A stretch of 64,000 bases of DNA from Torymus aiolomorphi (lineage: Eukaryota > Arthropoda > Insecta > Hymenoptera > Torymidae). Both the position numbers and the translations under genes were made by a program. Numbering within the stretch: position 1 is the stretch's first letter; every line of letters starts with the position of its first letter. Below are positions 10,122-21,439 of the stretch, in pieces. Under the pieces are notes generated by a model that made no database searches, was not told the DNA's origin, and saw only the letters and a program-made list of their open reading frames with translations. The stretch covers positions 26,165,862 to 26,229,861 of the forward strand of contig CM070874.1 in NCBI GenBank assembly GCA_036365515.1, read 5' to 3'.

Positions 10122-11045
10122 CCCTACTGAAAAAAATCGCGCGAGTAATCGCGCGACTAATCGCGCGAGCAATCGCGTAGGTACTCACGCAAGTAATTGA
10201 GTTATGTTATCGATCAAATCATGACGTGATAAACCGCGTGATTACTTGCGCGATTAGTCGAAAAATTTTTATTAAAAAAATATACACCAAAAATATGCAT
10301 AAAAATTATTTTTAATGATAAGAACAAACTACCTTCAAAAATTATAGTTTATACTGAAAAAGTCCAGCTGATTTCAGCTGAACATCATACCAGAACGCCC
10401 CCTGATTATCACGTGATTAGCACCTAAAAATCATGGTGATATTATCTCTTAAAAAATATGGTTTTTACATTTTGCTATGAAAATTTGAGTTTTTCTCACA
10501 TTTAAAGTTATTACTTACAAATTTATATAAGCTAATTATTAATTAGAATAAATTATTTAGCAATGCAACAGTGTTTATAAAAATAATAGTTTAATGAAAC
10601 ATTTGTAGAGAAAACATTATTTATACTGGTATTGTATTTACATATAGGTACGGTACTTACAATTTTTTCGAAGACAAAAAACGGCAGAAAAGAGGAAGAC
10701 GAGACGATGTTTAACGAGTCTCGTGCTCGCGCTACTCGACGCCGACCCGCGATATCAAAAACAGGCGAGGCCAACATCGAGCGCGCCTTCGAGTACTCAA
10801 TAGTAACTGCCTTGATAGGCATCGGCGATGACTGTGGAATAGGGTTTGCGTACCCCAGGTTCCCACCACGCACATATACACTACATTAGGACGTTGACAT
10901 AGGCGACGACTGAGAATCTTATCCAAACTGTCCTTTACAGTTTCGTTATGTATTATGGTTTGCAACTGATATGAACAAGCGCTACTTAATTATTATCACA
11001 TACCTTTGAATTAGGAAAAAATCCATGTAATAAGCATTATATTAT
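10122..11045. repeat. Outer TIR of the 32-kb element, left
   Basis: Starts with short tandem variants of ATCGCGCGA spaced about 12 bp (10134-10185), again at 10225-10262, then AT-rich DNA, then a GC-richer block at 10690-10900. Inverted partner at 41470-42390. The repeated GCG-rich words at the tip could be protein-binding sites. Small frames in this segment occur mirrored in the other arm and show no known domain. Confidence 0.85.
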
Positions 11046-12311
11046 TTTAAAGTTACTGCTAAATGAGTTTCCTCTTTCACTGTAAGTTATATAACCATAA
11101 GTTGTACTTTTATGTATAAAGTACTGCAAATCATAAATATTAAATTTAAAATAAATCAGAATGACTTGTTACAATCCAAGACACAAACATGTAAATATTC
11201 TCTAATATATGTGAAGTTATTTTAAAAATATATGTGAATTGGCAATAATTATAAATGCTTTATATTGTCTTGTACCAAATCAACTAAGATTCAATCCTTT
11301 TTTTGTTGATATAATGTACCTTAGAATAATAATCCAAAATGCAATTAATCGTTTAATAAGAGAAAAGCAAGCATCATTAAATGTCGCTTAGTCTTATATA
11401 CTTATGAGACGGGTGGTAATATGAAAGAGCATTGGTATTTCGTATAGCTTTACAACTGATACTGATGCTACTGTATCTTTATTATACTGACAGTTCTAGT
11501 AAAACTTGATTAGTACACGCTTACAAATAATGATTTAGGAAATTGAACAAATTGGACTGGCAACGAACTCTATTGGATACGCTAGTTTATTCCAGCCTAA
11601 CACCAGGCAATATAGTTCGTCTAATGTGCAATTTTACAATATCCTTAATCGTATATCGATGAAACATTCAACACCGTACAAATTATGAAAAATTTTATAA
11701 ACTCTTATTAAATTTTCTTATTATAACTAAACATTTTTCCATCAATCATTCCTAATTAAAATATGTTATGTTTAATTCACCTCAATAAGATACTCGGCCA
11801 AGTAAGAAAATTTTGATAGTAATGGTTTACGGGTTGTTTGTTAAACACAAGTCTGGCATTGAAGTGACATCAGCAATAGTATTGGATCTAAAGTTATATG
11901 AAATGTCATTATTCTTTCATACTGCTACCCAAGACATAACAACAACAAAAATTTAATATCAATTGTGCGTGTCTTGGACTGTAAATAGTCATTCTATTTT
12001 TTTCTTTCAAGTTATAGTCATGCTTTGCTAGTATTCCATTTTTAATATTACGAGTTATTGTTAGCAGTATGCAAGAACACTAACATTTTATACGACTTTA
12101 GATCTATACAACACTATCGCTACTGCCCTTTCAATACCATACTTATCTTTAACGAATACCATGTAAACCGATACTATCAAAATTTTCTACTTGGTCGAGT
12201 ATTTTGAATGAAAAAATGTTTAGTTATAATAAGAACATTCAATTAATTTATAAAATTTTTCATAATTTATACGATGAGTTTTGAATGGTTCGTAGAAATA
12301 TGATTAAGGAA
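11046..12311. repeat. Palindromic part of the left arm (first half and centre)
   Basis: 11690-11960 is an inverted copy of 11985-12270, with the centre near 11975. 11046-11640 is an inverted copy of 14067-14650 across the Penelope insertion. Without that insertion this is one palindrome of about 1.85 kb lying inside the long arm; the right arm has the same palindrome. Confidence 0.8.
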
Positions 12312-12449
12312 CTTAGTGTAGAAGCTGATGGTAGAGTTGTTTAATAATAAGTGTAGTTGATCCTAATCGCCGTATCTACCAAGTGATGTGTTGTTTGTTA
12401 TGTCAAAGGTTGTAATAAAACACAACATATCTATATATTTACTTTCATC

Positions 12450-12487
12450 GACGTTTCGGACATTTTTTATTGCATTTCCCTCTTCAG
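12450..12487 (-). ncRNA. Hammerhead-like motif (degenerate)
   Basis: The minus strand reads CTGAAGA, then a weak stem, then GAAACGTC. Penelope-like elements are known to carry minimal hammerhead ribozymes of this form, in which ACGU can pair between two molecules. The stem has mismatches here and there is one extra base after CTGAAGA, so activity is doubtful. Confidence 0.45.
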
Positions 12488-13005
12488 GAGCTAATTTTTA
12501 CAAAATTATTTTACAAATTAATACACATATACGCTTTTTTAACAATAACTTCGATTACAACATATTACAATATACAACTTACATAAAAACTTAGTCAACG
12601 GACGTACATCACAGGGAGAGATCCCACTTGTCAATGCTTAATGATTAAAAATTTTGGCCTTATATACTGAGTGTATATGTTTGTGTAAGTCAGGAGTATA
12701 TAACAGACAATACCAATACAAAGTGACTATAGTACTGGTGGGGGACGCAATTTTTAGCGGTAGCACCAGACGCGAGGTAGTAGGGAGACATGTGCTCGTA
12801 GAGGTGGGAATTCGGCCAATGGTGGTCCTAGATGTACGTAAGCCTACAGACCGCTTAATGAACCTCTCACCAACATGCGATCCTAATACTTTCTCAACGC
12901 AGAGACACAGTAATAATATCATTTTGAAATCAGAAAATTACAAATTACAAGTTTTTATAAAGGAATTATATTCGTTAGGTAGTCTATTTATCTCGTATTG
13001 TTTAT

Positions 13006-13377
13006 TCATATAATTTTTCTGTGTATGTATAAACAAAGCTTCAGAAAATAGTCTCTTTCCATTATTTTTTCAATGTCTAATATCTTTATGTTGTTAAAAT
13101 CAATAGAATGATTATTTTCTATCGTATGTGAAAATAATCCGGAATTAAGATCCTTATCTCTATGTTTTTTTGCGTGTTCTTTGGTTCTGACAATCAAACG
13201 CCTACTTGTCTGTCCAACATACGACGCATTACAATCCTTACATTTTATTTCGTATACTACATTCGCACTATTACATTTTTCATTGTCCTTTCCAAGTTTA
13301 ATAATATTATTCAATTTATTTTTCGCACTATATACTACTTGTGTACTATATTTAAAAAAAAATTTTTTTTTTGACAC
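13006..13377 (-). pseudogene. GIY-YIG endonuclease domain of a Penelope-like element
   Basis: The 123-residue frame contains VVYEIKCKDCNASYVGQTSR followed by a basic helix (RTKEHAKKHRD) and HTIENNHSIDF, the order of a GIY-YIG nuclease as found at the C-terminus of Penelope-like proteins. It would nick target DNA for reverse transcription. The CKDC pair fits the cysteine-containing linker of these enzymes. Upstream RT motifs are not present, and the Lys/Phe-rich N-terminus is probably the broken linker. The remaining domain has no stop, but the element is truncated. Confidence 0.85.
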
Positions 13378-13918
13378 ATTCTAATTCTTTGACATAAGAA
13401 GAAAAATTATATGAATAAACAATATGAGATAAATAGACTACCTAACGAATATAATTCCTTTATAAAAACTTGTAATTTGTAATTTTCTGATTTCAAAATG
13501 ATATTATTACTGTGTCTCTGCGTTGAGAAAGTATTAGGATCGCATGTTGGTGAGAGGCTCATTAAGGGTCTGTAGGCTTACGTACATCTAGGACCAGCAT
13601 TGGCCGAATTCCCACCTCTACGAGCACATGTCTCGCCTGGTGCTACCGCTGAAAATTGCGTCCCCCACCAGTACTATAGTCACTTTGTATTGGTATTGTC
13701 TGTTATATACTCCTGACTTACACAAACATATACACTCAGTATATAAGGCCAACATTTTTAATCATTAAGCATTGACAAGTGGGATCTCTCCCTGTGATGT
13801 ACGTCCGTTGACTAAGTTTTTATGTAAGTTGTATATTGTAATATGTTGTAATCGAAGTTATTGTTAAAAAAGCATACATGTGTATTAATTTGTAAAATAA
13901 TTTTGTAAAAATTAGCTC

Positions 13919-13956
13919 CTGAAGACGGACATGCAATAAAAAATGTCCGAAACGTC
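13919..13956 (+). ncRNA. Hammerhead-like motif
   Basis: CTGAAGA, a stem made by GGACAT and ATGTCC around an A-rich loop, then GAAACGTC. The stem is complete, unlike in its inverted partner at 12450-12487. One extra base lies between CTGAAGA and the stem. Confidence 0.55.
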
Positions 13957-14066
13957 GATGAAAGAAAATATATAGATGTGTTGTGTTTTATTATAACCTT
14001 TGACATAACAAACAACACATCACTTGGTAGATACGGCCATTAGGATCAACTACACTTATTAAGGAA

Positions 14067-15039
14067 ATTGAAAAAATTGAACATTAGACGAACTATATTG
14101 CCTGCAGTTAGGCTGGAATAAACTAGCATATTCAATAATAGAGTTCATCGGATGTCCAATTTGTTCAATTTCCTAATTCATTATTTCTAAGCGTATACTA
14201 ATCAAATTTTACTAGCACTGTCAGTATAATAAAGATGCAGTAGCATCAGTATCTGTTGTAAAGCTATACAAAATACCAATTCTCTTTCATATTACCACGT
14301 GTGCCATAAGTATATAAGACTAAGCTACATTAAGTGGTGCATGCTATTCTCTTATTAAACAATTAATTGCATTTTGGCTTATTATTCTAAGGTACATTAT
14401 TCTCAACAAAAAAAGATTGAATATCCGTTGATTCGGTAAAAGACAATATAAAGAATTTATAATTATTGCCAATTCACATATATTTATAAAATAACTTCAG
14501 ATGTATTAAAGAGTATTGACATGTGCAGGTCTTTCTGATTATTTTTTTTTATTTATTATTTAATATTTATGATTTGCAAATCTTCTAAATATAAAAGTAA
14601 AAGTTATTGTTATATAACTTACAGTGAAAGAGGAAACTTAGCATGAATCATACAATACTTTCTATGCCAATATCGTCATCCTTGGAAATGCACATACAGA
14701 TAAGTCGACCAAGCCGTCTCCAATGACGGAAGCCACCCAGTCAACCGTAAGGAGAATAAACAGTGGTTGAAGTAACAATGGCAAACAATTGAATATTGGA
14801 ATGCGATTGACCAGTTGAGACGATAGCAACAAACTGGCATCAAGTGCATTATACCAGAGATCCAGAAAGAGGAAGTAACCACGACTGGCAGAGAAGGAAG
14901 AAATAGCTTTCCCCAGCGAACACAGCTCCTTCGTAGCACAACTAAGAAAATGAAGAAACATGAGACAGAAGCAAAAATACATGAAAGTGTGAGTACACTG
15001 GTCTCACCTAGATGTAGTACACATAACCACGAAGATGAC
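14067..15039. repeat. Left arm continued (second palindrome half and inner arm)
   Basis: 14067-14650 mirrors 11046-11640. 14340-15039 mirrors 38535-39267 in the right arm. It contains the conserved hydrophobic frame listed separately. Confidence 0.8.
14662..14982 (-). CDS. Hydrophobic 106-residue frame conserved in both arms
   Basis: Not recognised. The frame begins MYFCFCLMFLHFLSCAT and has hydrophobic stretches (LLLSSQLV, CLPLLLQPLFILL) that could span a membrane. The mirrored right arm keeps an open 100-residue version at 38584-38886 with scattered substitutions. Being open in both arms could mean selection, recent copying between arms, or a captured exon such as part of a membrane receptor. 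No known domain is seen. Confidence 0.35.
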   Translation of the reverse strand: MYFCFCLMFLHFLSCATKELCSLGKAISSFSASRGYFLFLDLWYNALDASLLLSSQLVNRIPIFNCLPLLLQPLFILLTVDWVASVIGDGLVDLSVCAFPRMTILA

Positions 15040-15781
15040 GGCTGTCATAGTCTGTAAAGGGGTAACCCGATACAGGTAAATCCTCAACCTCCACGTCCAC
15101 GTACGTGACAGCTGGAATCGTCTTCTGTCGCGTCAATGCTTCCAACAGCAACGCTACAACAGAAACGGCTGACGGAGGCTCTGGGTCACGGGTTACACCC
15201 TTCCCGTGTGGGGCGCGGAGCCTAAAAAAGGGAACCTCCGAGCTTCATTAAGCGAGAAGGGAAAAAGAGTCAAGAATAGTGGTACCTGACTCTGCTACAG
15301 CCACTCATCACAAAGAAAGAAACACACAACACCTCTAACACGCAGTACACTGACAGACGAACACGCACGACACTTGCACAGCAGAACCTTTGGACGACGG
15401 ACCTTCGCTGTGCTGGCTTGCGGTCCCGCAACCCCGGCCCGCAGAGGGTACACCGGATAAAACCAGTCCGGCCGCCATCGGATAGTGGCCGGAGCGCTCC
15501 TGGGCCGCCGGTAGTGAGGGGCCCGAACCCTGCATTAACCAGCAGGGAGGCTGCCCTGCATAACGGTGTATAATCCCTCTCCCGTATCAGTGCCGGGTGG
15601 TTCCCGGGTGGGACGCTGCTGCGGGGTGTGGGGGGCTCCGACGAGGCCACTGCGGCCTACCGGGGTGGCGGAACTTCCCGGGAGTACGCCGGCGGATGCG
15701 CCTGATCCTAGGCCGAAGGTACTCTGACCAACACAACACAACCCACACGAAGTTAGTTTTCAGGAGAGTATAAAAAACAAA
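15040..15781 (+). promoter_or_regulatory. 5' UTR of the LINE, probable internal promoter
   Basis: GC-rich non-coding leader of about 740 bp before ORF1. LINEs carry internal promoters in this region. No TATA box is seen. Confidence 0.5.
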
Positions 15782-17158
15782 ATGCAAGACAAAAGTACAG
15801 AAAACGCAGTTAGAGCGCAAACTGCATCGGGTGTCCCGCCCAACACCGAGAACCTGACACCAGGCAACACTCAGGAGATCAGACATAGAACAGCCAGCAC
15901 GTCAAGCTTTTATAGCGCCATCAGCGACGCTAGCACCTCTGGCACGTCGCCTGACGACGTCACAGGGCCCTCCAACTTGGAGCACGAGGTAGACAAAACC
16001 GTAAGCAGCATGCTGGCTGAGATTAAAATAATGGAGAGAGCAACGGAGAAGCAGAAGAACATCTCCAAAGATGTTAAAGAGGGGCTGAAGACGCTCAGGG
16101 CTCTGCTGGCGGTACTCCAAACCGCACGCGAAGAAGTCAAGAGGAAGGCCCGTACAATCAGGCTTCCCAAACGGCGTAGAGGTGCAGGGGACAGTCCAGA
16201 ATCACAGCCTGAGACCCAAAAAACCAAGAAGAAGAAGACTGCCAGCAACATCCAACGCCCCCAAATCCAGGTATCAGACGACAGAGGGGACCTGGTTGAA
16301 ACCCAAGTAGGCACAGGTGAAAATCCCCAAGAAGGCTGGAAAACTATGGAGAACAAAAAGAAGAAAAAGAAGAAAAAAACAATGGGGGGCCCCAGACCGC
16401 CACTACGTCCAAACTGCAAGGCCTCTAAACAACGGGGCGGCGTAGTGCTAATCGTGCCCAAAGACGGCAAGACCTTCGTGGACGTGGTGCAGACGCTACG
16501 TACGGTTGACACCTCTGATAACAACCTCCAAATCAGAGGAGTCACAAAGACGAAGGGCGGCGCCGCACTAGTACGCACCAAAGGAGATGGAAGCACTCAC
16601 GGAAACCTGAGTGGATGTCTCCTGGAGATGCTAGGCGAACAGGGGACAATCAAGGGCATGACCCGAAAAGTGACCCTGGAGATACTGGACCTGGATTGCC
16701 TTACAGATACTGACGAAGTACGAATCGCACTAGACGGAGTACTGAACCCGGGCGCGGATAGACGGGTCTCGGTCCTCGGGCCAAACAGCCGAGGACAGAA
16801 GATGGCTATCTGCGAGCTCGGAGACCGAGACGCGACACGGCTACTCGAGATGGGACGTATAAAGATAGGGTTTGTCAGCTGCCGAGTGAGGACCCGACTG
16901 ATGGTGCCGAGATGCTACAAGTGTCTCGGCTACGGCCATTACCGTACAAACTGTAAAGGACCGGACAGACGCGACTGCTGTTGGAAGTGTGGAAAAAATG
17001 GACACAGGGCTGGGGCCTGCACGGGTGCTCCCCTCTGTTTCTTGTGCCCATCACAGGAAGGCGGAGGAGCAGCGCACGTTCCGGGCACGGCGCTCTGCAC
17101 CGCATTCAAAACAGCGCTGACGGAGGCAAGAGCGAGACAGAGGACCGTTCGCACTTAA
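15782..17158 (+). CDS. LINE ORF1 protein (Gag-like, zinc knuckles)
   Basis: 458 residues from ATG. The N-terminal third is Ser/Thr-rich with a predicted coiled coil near residues 70-120. A very basic tract (KKKKKKKK) lies near residue 195. The C-terminus has three Cys/His knuckles: CYKCLGYGHYRTNC (about residue 379), CWKCGKNGHRAGAC and a longer CFLC...H...C. This order is the R1/I-group ORF1 type, which binds the element RNA and packages it. The frame is intact and overlaps the start region of ORF2. Confidence 0.92.
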   Translation: MQDKSTENAVRAQTASGVPPNTENLTPGNTQEIRHRTASTSSFYSAISDASTSGTSPDDVTGPSNLEHEVDKTVSSMLAEIKIMERATEKQKNISKDVKEGLKTLRALLAVLQTAREEVKRKARTIRLPKRRRGAGDSPESQPETQKTKKKKTASNIQRPQIQVSDDRGDLVETQVGTGENPQEGWKTMENKKKKKKKKTMGGPRPPLRPNCKASKQRGGVVLIVPKDGKTFVDVVQTLRTVDTSDNNLQIRGVTKTKGGAALVRTKGDGSTHGNLSGCLLEMLGEQGTIKGMTRKVTLEILDLDCLTDTDEVRIALDGVLNPGADRRVSVLGPNSRGQKMAICELGDRDATRLLEMGRIKIGFVSCRVRTRLMVPRCYKCLGYGHYRTNCKGPDRRDCCWKCGKNGHRAGACTGAPLCFLCPSQEGGGAAHVPGTALCTAFKTALTEARARQRTVRT

Positions 17159-17171
17159 CAAGACGACGACA

Positions 17172-20154
17172 GTGCTCCAAGGCAACTTGAACGGCAGTAG
17201 CCTGGCTCATGCCTTACTGCCCCAGCTTGCCGAGGAGATGAACGCGGACGTTATAATGATAAGCGAGCCGTACAGAGACAGAGACAGCCCGACTTGGTTC
17301 GTTAATACCTCCCGTTCTGCGGCGCTGTGGTTCCGGGGCGGGCCAGGTCGCGTATCACAAGCCAAGGGAGGGGCGAGGACTACGTCTGGGCGCGGGTGTC
17401 TGATGTGACGTATGTCAGCGTGTATCTTACTCCGAACTGTAGCGCCGCGGAGTTCGAACGAAAGGTGGCGGCCCTCGAGGACGCGCTTAGGGGCATCCCC
17501 GGCCCCGTTATCTTCGCGGGGGACGTTAACGCTAGAGCCATTGAGTGGGGCATGACGACGACGAACAAACGTGGACGGCTGCTGTTGGAATTGGCCGCGA
17601 GGCTAGACCTAACAGTAGCAAACGTGGGACAGGCGACGACATACAGGAGACCCGGCTATGGCGCATCCATCCCAGACGTGACCTTTGTGACGACTGGACT
17701 TCTCCGAAATGTCGAGGGGTGGCGGGTGTTCGAGGGCTACACGGCCAGCGACCACCAGTACATCATCTTCGGAGTGACCGACAAAGCACAGAACAGAACA
17801 GGGACCGCCCAAACTCCCGCGGGATGGAACATGAAAAAACTAGACGTTGACAAACTGACGGCACAGCTGGACAGTGAACCGGACCCGACAACGGCGATCC
17901 CTCGCGGCATCGGTGGTAGGGAAAAGGCTGAAAAGCTAACAGAGGAAACGTCGGGGCTCTTGAGACGGCTCTGTGACGCCTCTATGCCAAGAAAACGGAC
18001 GAGACGTGACAAAGAACCGGTGTACTGGTGGACCGAAGATATCGCGCGCCTCCGACGCGAATGCCTACGGCTCCGACGGAGGGCCCAGCGCGCCCGCAAC
18101 AAAGCGGACGCGATGGCCCACTCGGAGGAGTACCGGGTAGCGCGCAAAGAACTGAGGCGCGCTATCAATGACAGTAAAAAGGAAAGTTGGACCAAACTGA
18201 TTAACGAGGTGGACTCAGACCCTTGGGGAGCGGGTTACAAGATCGTCACCCGCAACCTGAGAGGCAACAATCCACCGGTAGTCAGGGACGAAGAAACGAT
18301 GGACAGAATCATTGACGGACTCTTCCCTACACACTTTGAACAAGGGTGGGGGGGCGACGATACTAACGGCGACGAGGTGCATGAGTTCACCCGGGGTGAG
18401 CTCAGCTTGGCTGTTGCGCAGCTCCCGGCGGGGAAGGCACCAGGTCCGGACGGTATCCCAGCGGAAATCCTCGGGATTGTTGCAAAACGACGCCCGGGGA
18501 TACTCCTGAACCTATATAATACATGCCTGGCGGAGGGCGTGTTCAGCAAAGATTGGAAGACGGCGCGACTGATCCTCATTGACAAAGGAAAGGGTGGGGA
18601 CCCGGACTCGCCGTCATCCTACAGACCGCTGAGCTTGCTGAATACACTTGGCAAGCTCTTCGAAATGCTCCTGAGACCGCGAATCCAACAGGCGGTTCGG
18701 GACGCTGGCGGCCTGAACGACAGACAGTACGGGTTCAGACAAGGACGGTCGACGATAGGAGCGATCCAAAAGTGATCGACTCCTTTGACAGAGCACAGAC
18801 TAGACCCCACAAGAACAGGCCAATAGTGCTCATGGCAACACTCGACGTACGAAACGCTTTCAATTCGGTGAGGTGGACGGACATCGTGCGGGCATTCTCC
18901 GACGCTTTCCCGCTGCCCCCATACCTTCTCCGAATCCTCAAGGACTATCTACGAGACCGTTACATTACGTACGGGACGCAGACTGGGGTTAAGAAAAGAA
19001 AAATGACGGCGGGAGTAGCGCAGGGCTCGATCCTTGGCCCCGATATTTGGAACGTAGGTTACGATGAGGTGTTGGATCTTCCGATGCCGCCAGGGGTCTA
19101 TCTGGTCGGCTACGCAGACGATCTGGTCATCGTCATCACGACCAAGGATACACAACTGGCTCAGATGCGGCTGACCCAAGCCATGAGACGGGTGGACGAA
19201 TGGATGCAAAGCCGGGGACTACAGCTGGCCATGCAAAAGACGGAGTTATTATACCTAACTAGGAAACGGATAGACACGACGATACCCATGACGGTGGGGA
19301 CGTCCGTTGTGCATCCTGGACGGTCCGCCAAATACCTGGGGATGACCCTGGATACGAGGATGACCTTCTGACCGCACATACGTGGCGTCGCTGAGAGAGC
19401 GGCATTAAAGACCGCCGCCCTCTCCCGCCTCATGGCAAATACGAAGGGACCGAGACCGAGCGTACGACGACTGCTTATGACAGTGACCAACTCGATGCTC
19501 CTTTATGGGGCCGAGATATGGGCGGACGCGACGCGAATAGAGAAGTACCGCAAAATCGCGGCGGTACAAAGACTGGGAGCGCTGCGAATCGCGTGCGCGT
19601 ACCGCACCGTCGCAGAGGTGGCGGTACTAGTGATCGCAGGGGTTGTCCCAGTAGACCTTCTCGCTCTCGAGCGGAAGAGGATCTACGAGTACAGCGAAGA
19701 AAGGGGAAGAGCGAGGGCCTCCATAGACGCACGGACGACGACGCTGACATCCTGGCAAACGCGATGGACAGACAGCGACAAAGCCAAGTGGACGAGACGC
19801 CTCATAACGGACGTGCGACTCTGGCATAAGAGAGGAGCTGGGGAGGTGAATTTTTACCTGACCCAGTTCCTATCCGGACACGGATACTTCCGCCAGTATC
19901 TGCATCGGATGGGGAAGGTAACGACCCCGTCCTGCAGGTACTGCGGACATAATAGAGACGACGCGGAGCTCACATTTTTCGTGTGCCCCCGCTGGATAGT
20001 CGCGAGACACAGACTACAGACGAAGACAGGTGACATCACACCGGAGAACGTCGTGACACTGATGCTGTCAAGCAAACAAAACTGGGACGACATAGCACGC
20101 TACGTGACTCACGTACTACAAGGAAAAAAGACTGACGGTTGCCTTGAAAACTGA
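17172..20154 (+). pseudogene. LINE ORF2: AP endonuclease and reverse transcriptase
   Basis: The N-terminus is an APE-type endonuclease (FAGDVNARAIEWG; ASDHQYIIF), which cuts target DNA. Reverse transcriptase follows with GKAPGPDGIPAEIL, FRQGRSTIGAIQK, LDVRNAFNSVRW, GVAQGSILGP and GYADDLVIVI. The end has a CCHC motif (CRYCGHNRDDAELTFFVC). Three lesions break it: a frame change near 17345-17375, a one-base loss at about 18770, and TGA in place of a Trp codon at 19369-19371. Otherwise the frame is well kept, so inactivation looks recent. The domain order and ADD box fit the R1 clade. Confidence 0.92.
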
Positions 20155-20436
20155 TACAGAAGACGAATAAATAGACAGACGAGACAAGATATATAAGATT
20201 GCCGTAGGGCATAGAAACGCCGACCGGTCCGAAGTAATGTGTATAACAGTTCCGGACCGGATTCCGGTGAACGCCGCGGGAAAGGTTTTGGGTGTTTAGG
20301 GGGTAGAAATCCCTCACACCGCGGAGCCCGGCGCTTCGTGATGGTCTTAGTGGGCCCCCCTCCATGCTGTAAGCAAGGACGGGGGCCTCGGAAGATTCCC
20401 TAGTACCTCGGAAAAACAAAAAAAAAAAAAAAAAAA
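20155..20436 (+). other. LINE 3' UTR and poly(A) tail
   Basis: About 260 bp of non-coding 3' sequence, then an A-rich tail at 20413-20438. Confidence 0.8.
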
Positions 20437-20653
20437 AACCACGAAGATGACAGCTATACTCTGCAGACAACGGCGATAAATACGGCGACCATAGCGTTCA
20501 AGTATGACTGCTACGGATGCTGCGAAGCCTCTCTACAGTATATATTCAGTTCAGCTATTCAGTTGCATTAAATACATTGTGAATATATATACACATAAGC
20601 ATATATAGATATATTCACAATGTATTCAACGGAGCTGAACAGTATTGAACTGA

Positions 20654-21000
20654 CCGACCCCCTTCCAGCCGTAAGAATTTTTCAGTTTTTCTTATTTTTT
20701 TGACTAAAGAAATAATCCACCCTTAACAAAAAATTAGCTCTTATTGTAGTTTTATTTGCTCTATTCGGCTCTACCTTCAGTTTTTTTTATTGTTAGGAAA
20801 TGCTACCGTTAACGTGAAAAAATGATAATTACACATCCTAGCTTTTTATTACTAATTTTTTAGGAGCATATATTATTGCAAGATAGCTCTGAATGGAGCA
20901 AATAAAAATACAACAAGAGCTAATTTTTTGTTAAAGATGGATTATTTCTTAGTAAAAAAATAAGAAAAACTGAAAAATTCTTACGGCTAGAAGGGGGTCG
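20654..21000. mobile_element. Short MITE with CGACCCCCTTC ends
   Basis: The arms CGACCCCCTTC...CCGTAAGAATTTTTCAG at both ends are inverted copies for about 120 bp; the middle is AT-rich. GTATTGAACTGA occurs directly on both sides (20642-20653 and 21001-21012), a 12-bp repeat longer than most DNA transposon duplications. The element is 347 bp and non-coding. The superfamily is unknown. Confidence 0.7.
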
Positions 21001-21394
21001 GTATTGAACTGAACCTATTGTAGAAAGGCTTCTGCGCGCACATGTGTAGAGAGAGAGAGATCAGGGTGAATCCATACTGTACGACGTACTCCTACCCTTA
21101 CCTCGTTTCCGTACCCTCTCCGATTTTCCTGTAGGGTATACCCTTAGACTTATATGGGCCGTACACGAAAAAAGGAACAGGAAATAATGAACAAGAATAG
21201 CATGGGTTAGTATATCTATATATACCTCTTGTTCCTTCTGTATTTCGTTGTTCCTCGTATATATAGATATAGAAACCCATGTATTTCTTGTTCTTTTTAT
21301 CTATTCTTTTTTTCGTGTACGGCCCATATGTCTATAAGGGCTCGGACACTTAAAAAGGAACAGATAAAAAGAACAAGAATTACATGGGTTTCTA

Positions 21395-21434
<40 letters not shown>

Positions 21435-21439
21435 ATATG

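Larger units (their letters stand above)
12312..14057 (-). mobile_element. Penelope-like element A with inverted terminal segments
   Basis: Flanked by ATTAAGGAA at 12303-12311 and 14058-14066. Terminal segments 12345-12720 and 13680-14057 are inverted copies, each with a hammerhead-like motif. The middle carries a minus-strand GIY-YIG frame. Penelope-like elements often have such terminal repeats in mixed orientation. The reverse transcriptase is missing, so the copy is not autonomous. It interrupts only the left arm of the 32-kb element and is therefore younger than the arm duplication. Confidence 0.75.
15040..20436 (+). mobile_element. R1-clade-like non-LTR retrotransposon (LINE), about 5.4 kb
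   Basis: Flanked by the target duplication AACCACGAAGATGAC at 15025-15039 and 20437-20451, with a poly(A) tail of about 20 at the 3' end. The right arm of the 32-kb element shows the empty site near 38535. Two frames, ORF1 and ORF2, fill the body. The 5' region 15040-15781 is GC-rich and non-coding, and length and ORF1 suggest an essentially full-length insertion. ORF2 has three lesions, so the copy is inactive. It is not in 28S rDNA, unlike true R1. Confidence 0.92.

Noticed and set aside
10134..10262. CRISPR-like array in the GCG-rich tip repeats
   Set aside because: Spacers are only a few bases, the context is an insect transposon end, and no cas-like gene exists.
15025..15045. 28S rDNA target of a true R1
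   Set aside because: The flank is the arm of the 32-kb element, shown by the empty mirrored site near 38535.
15270..15886. Several minus-strand frames in the LINE leader
   Set aside because: GC-rich shadow frames opposite the 5' UTR and ORF1; no family resemblance.
15910..16596. 228-codon minus-strand frame
   Set aside because: Antisense of LINE ORF1; its poly-Phe stretch is the complement of the poly-Lys tract.
17737..18195. 152-codon minus-strand frame
   Set aside because: Antisense of the LINE ORF2 endonuclease and RT region.
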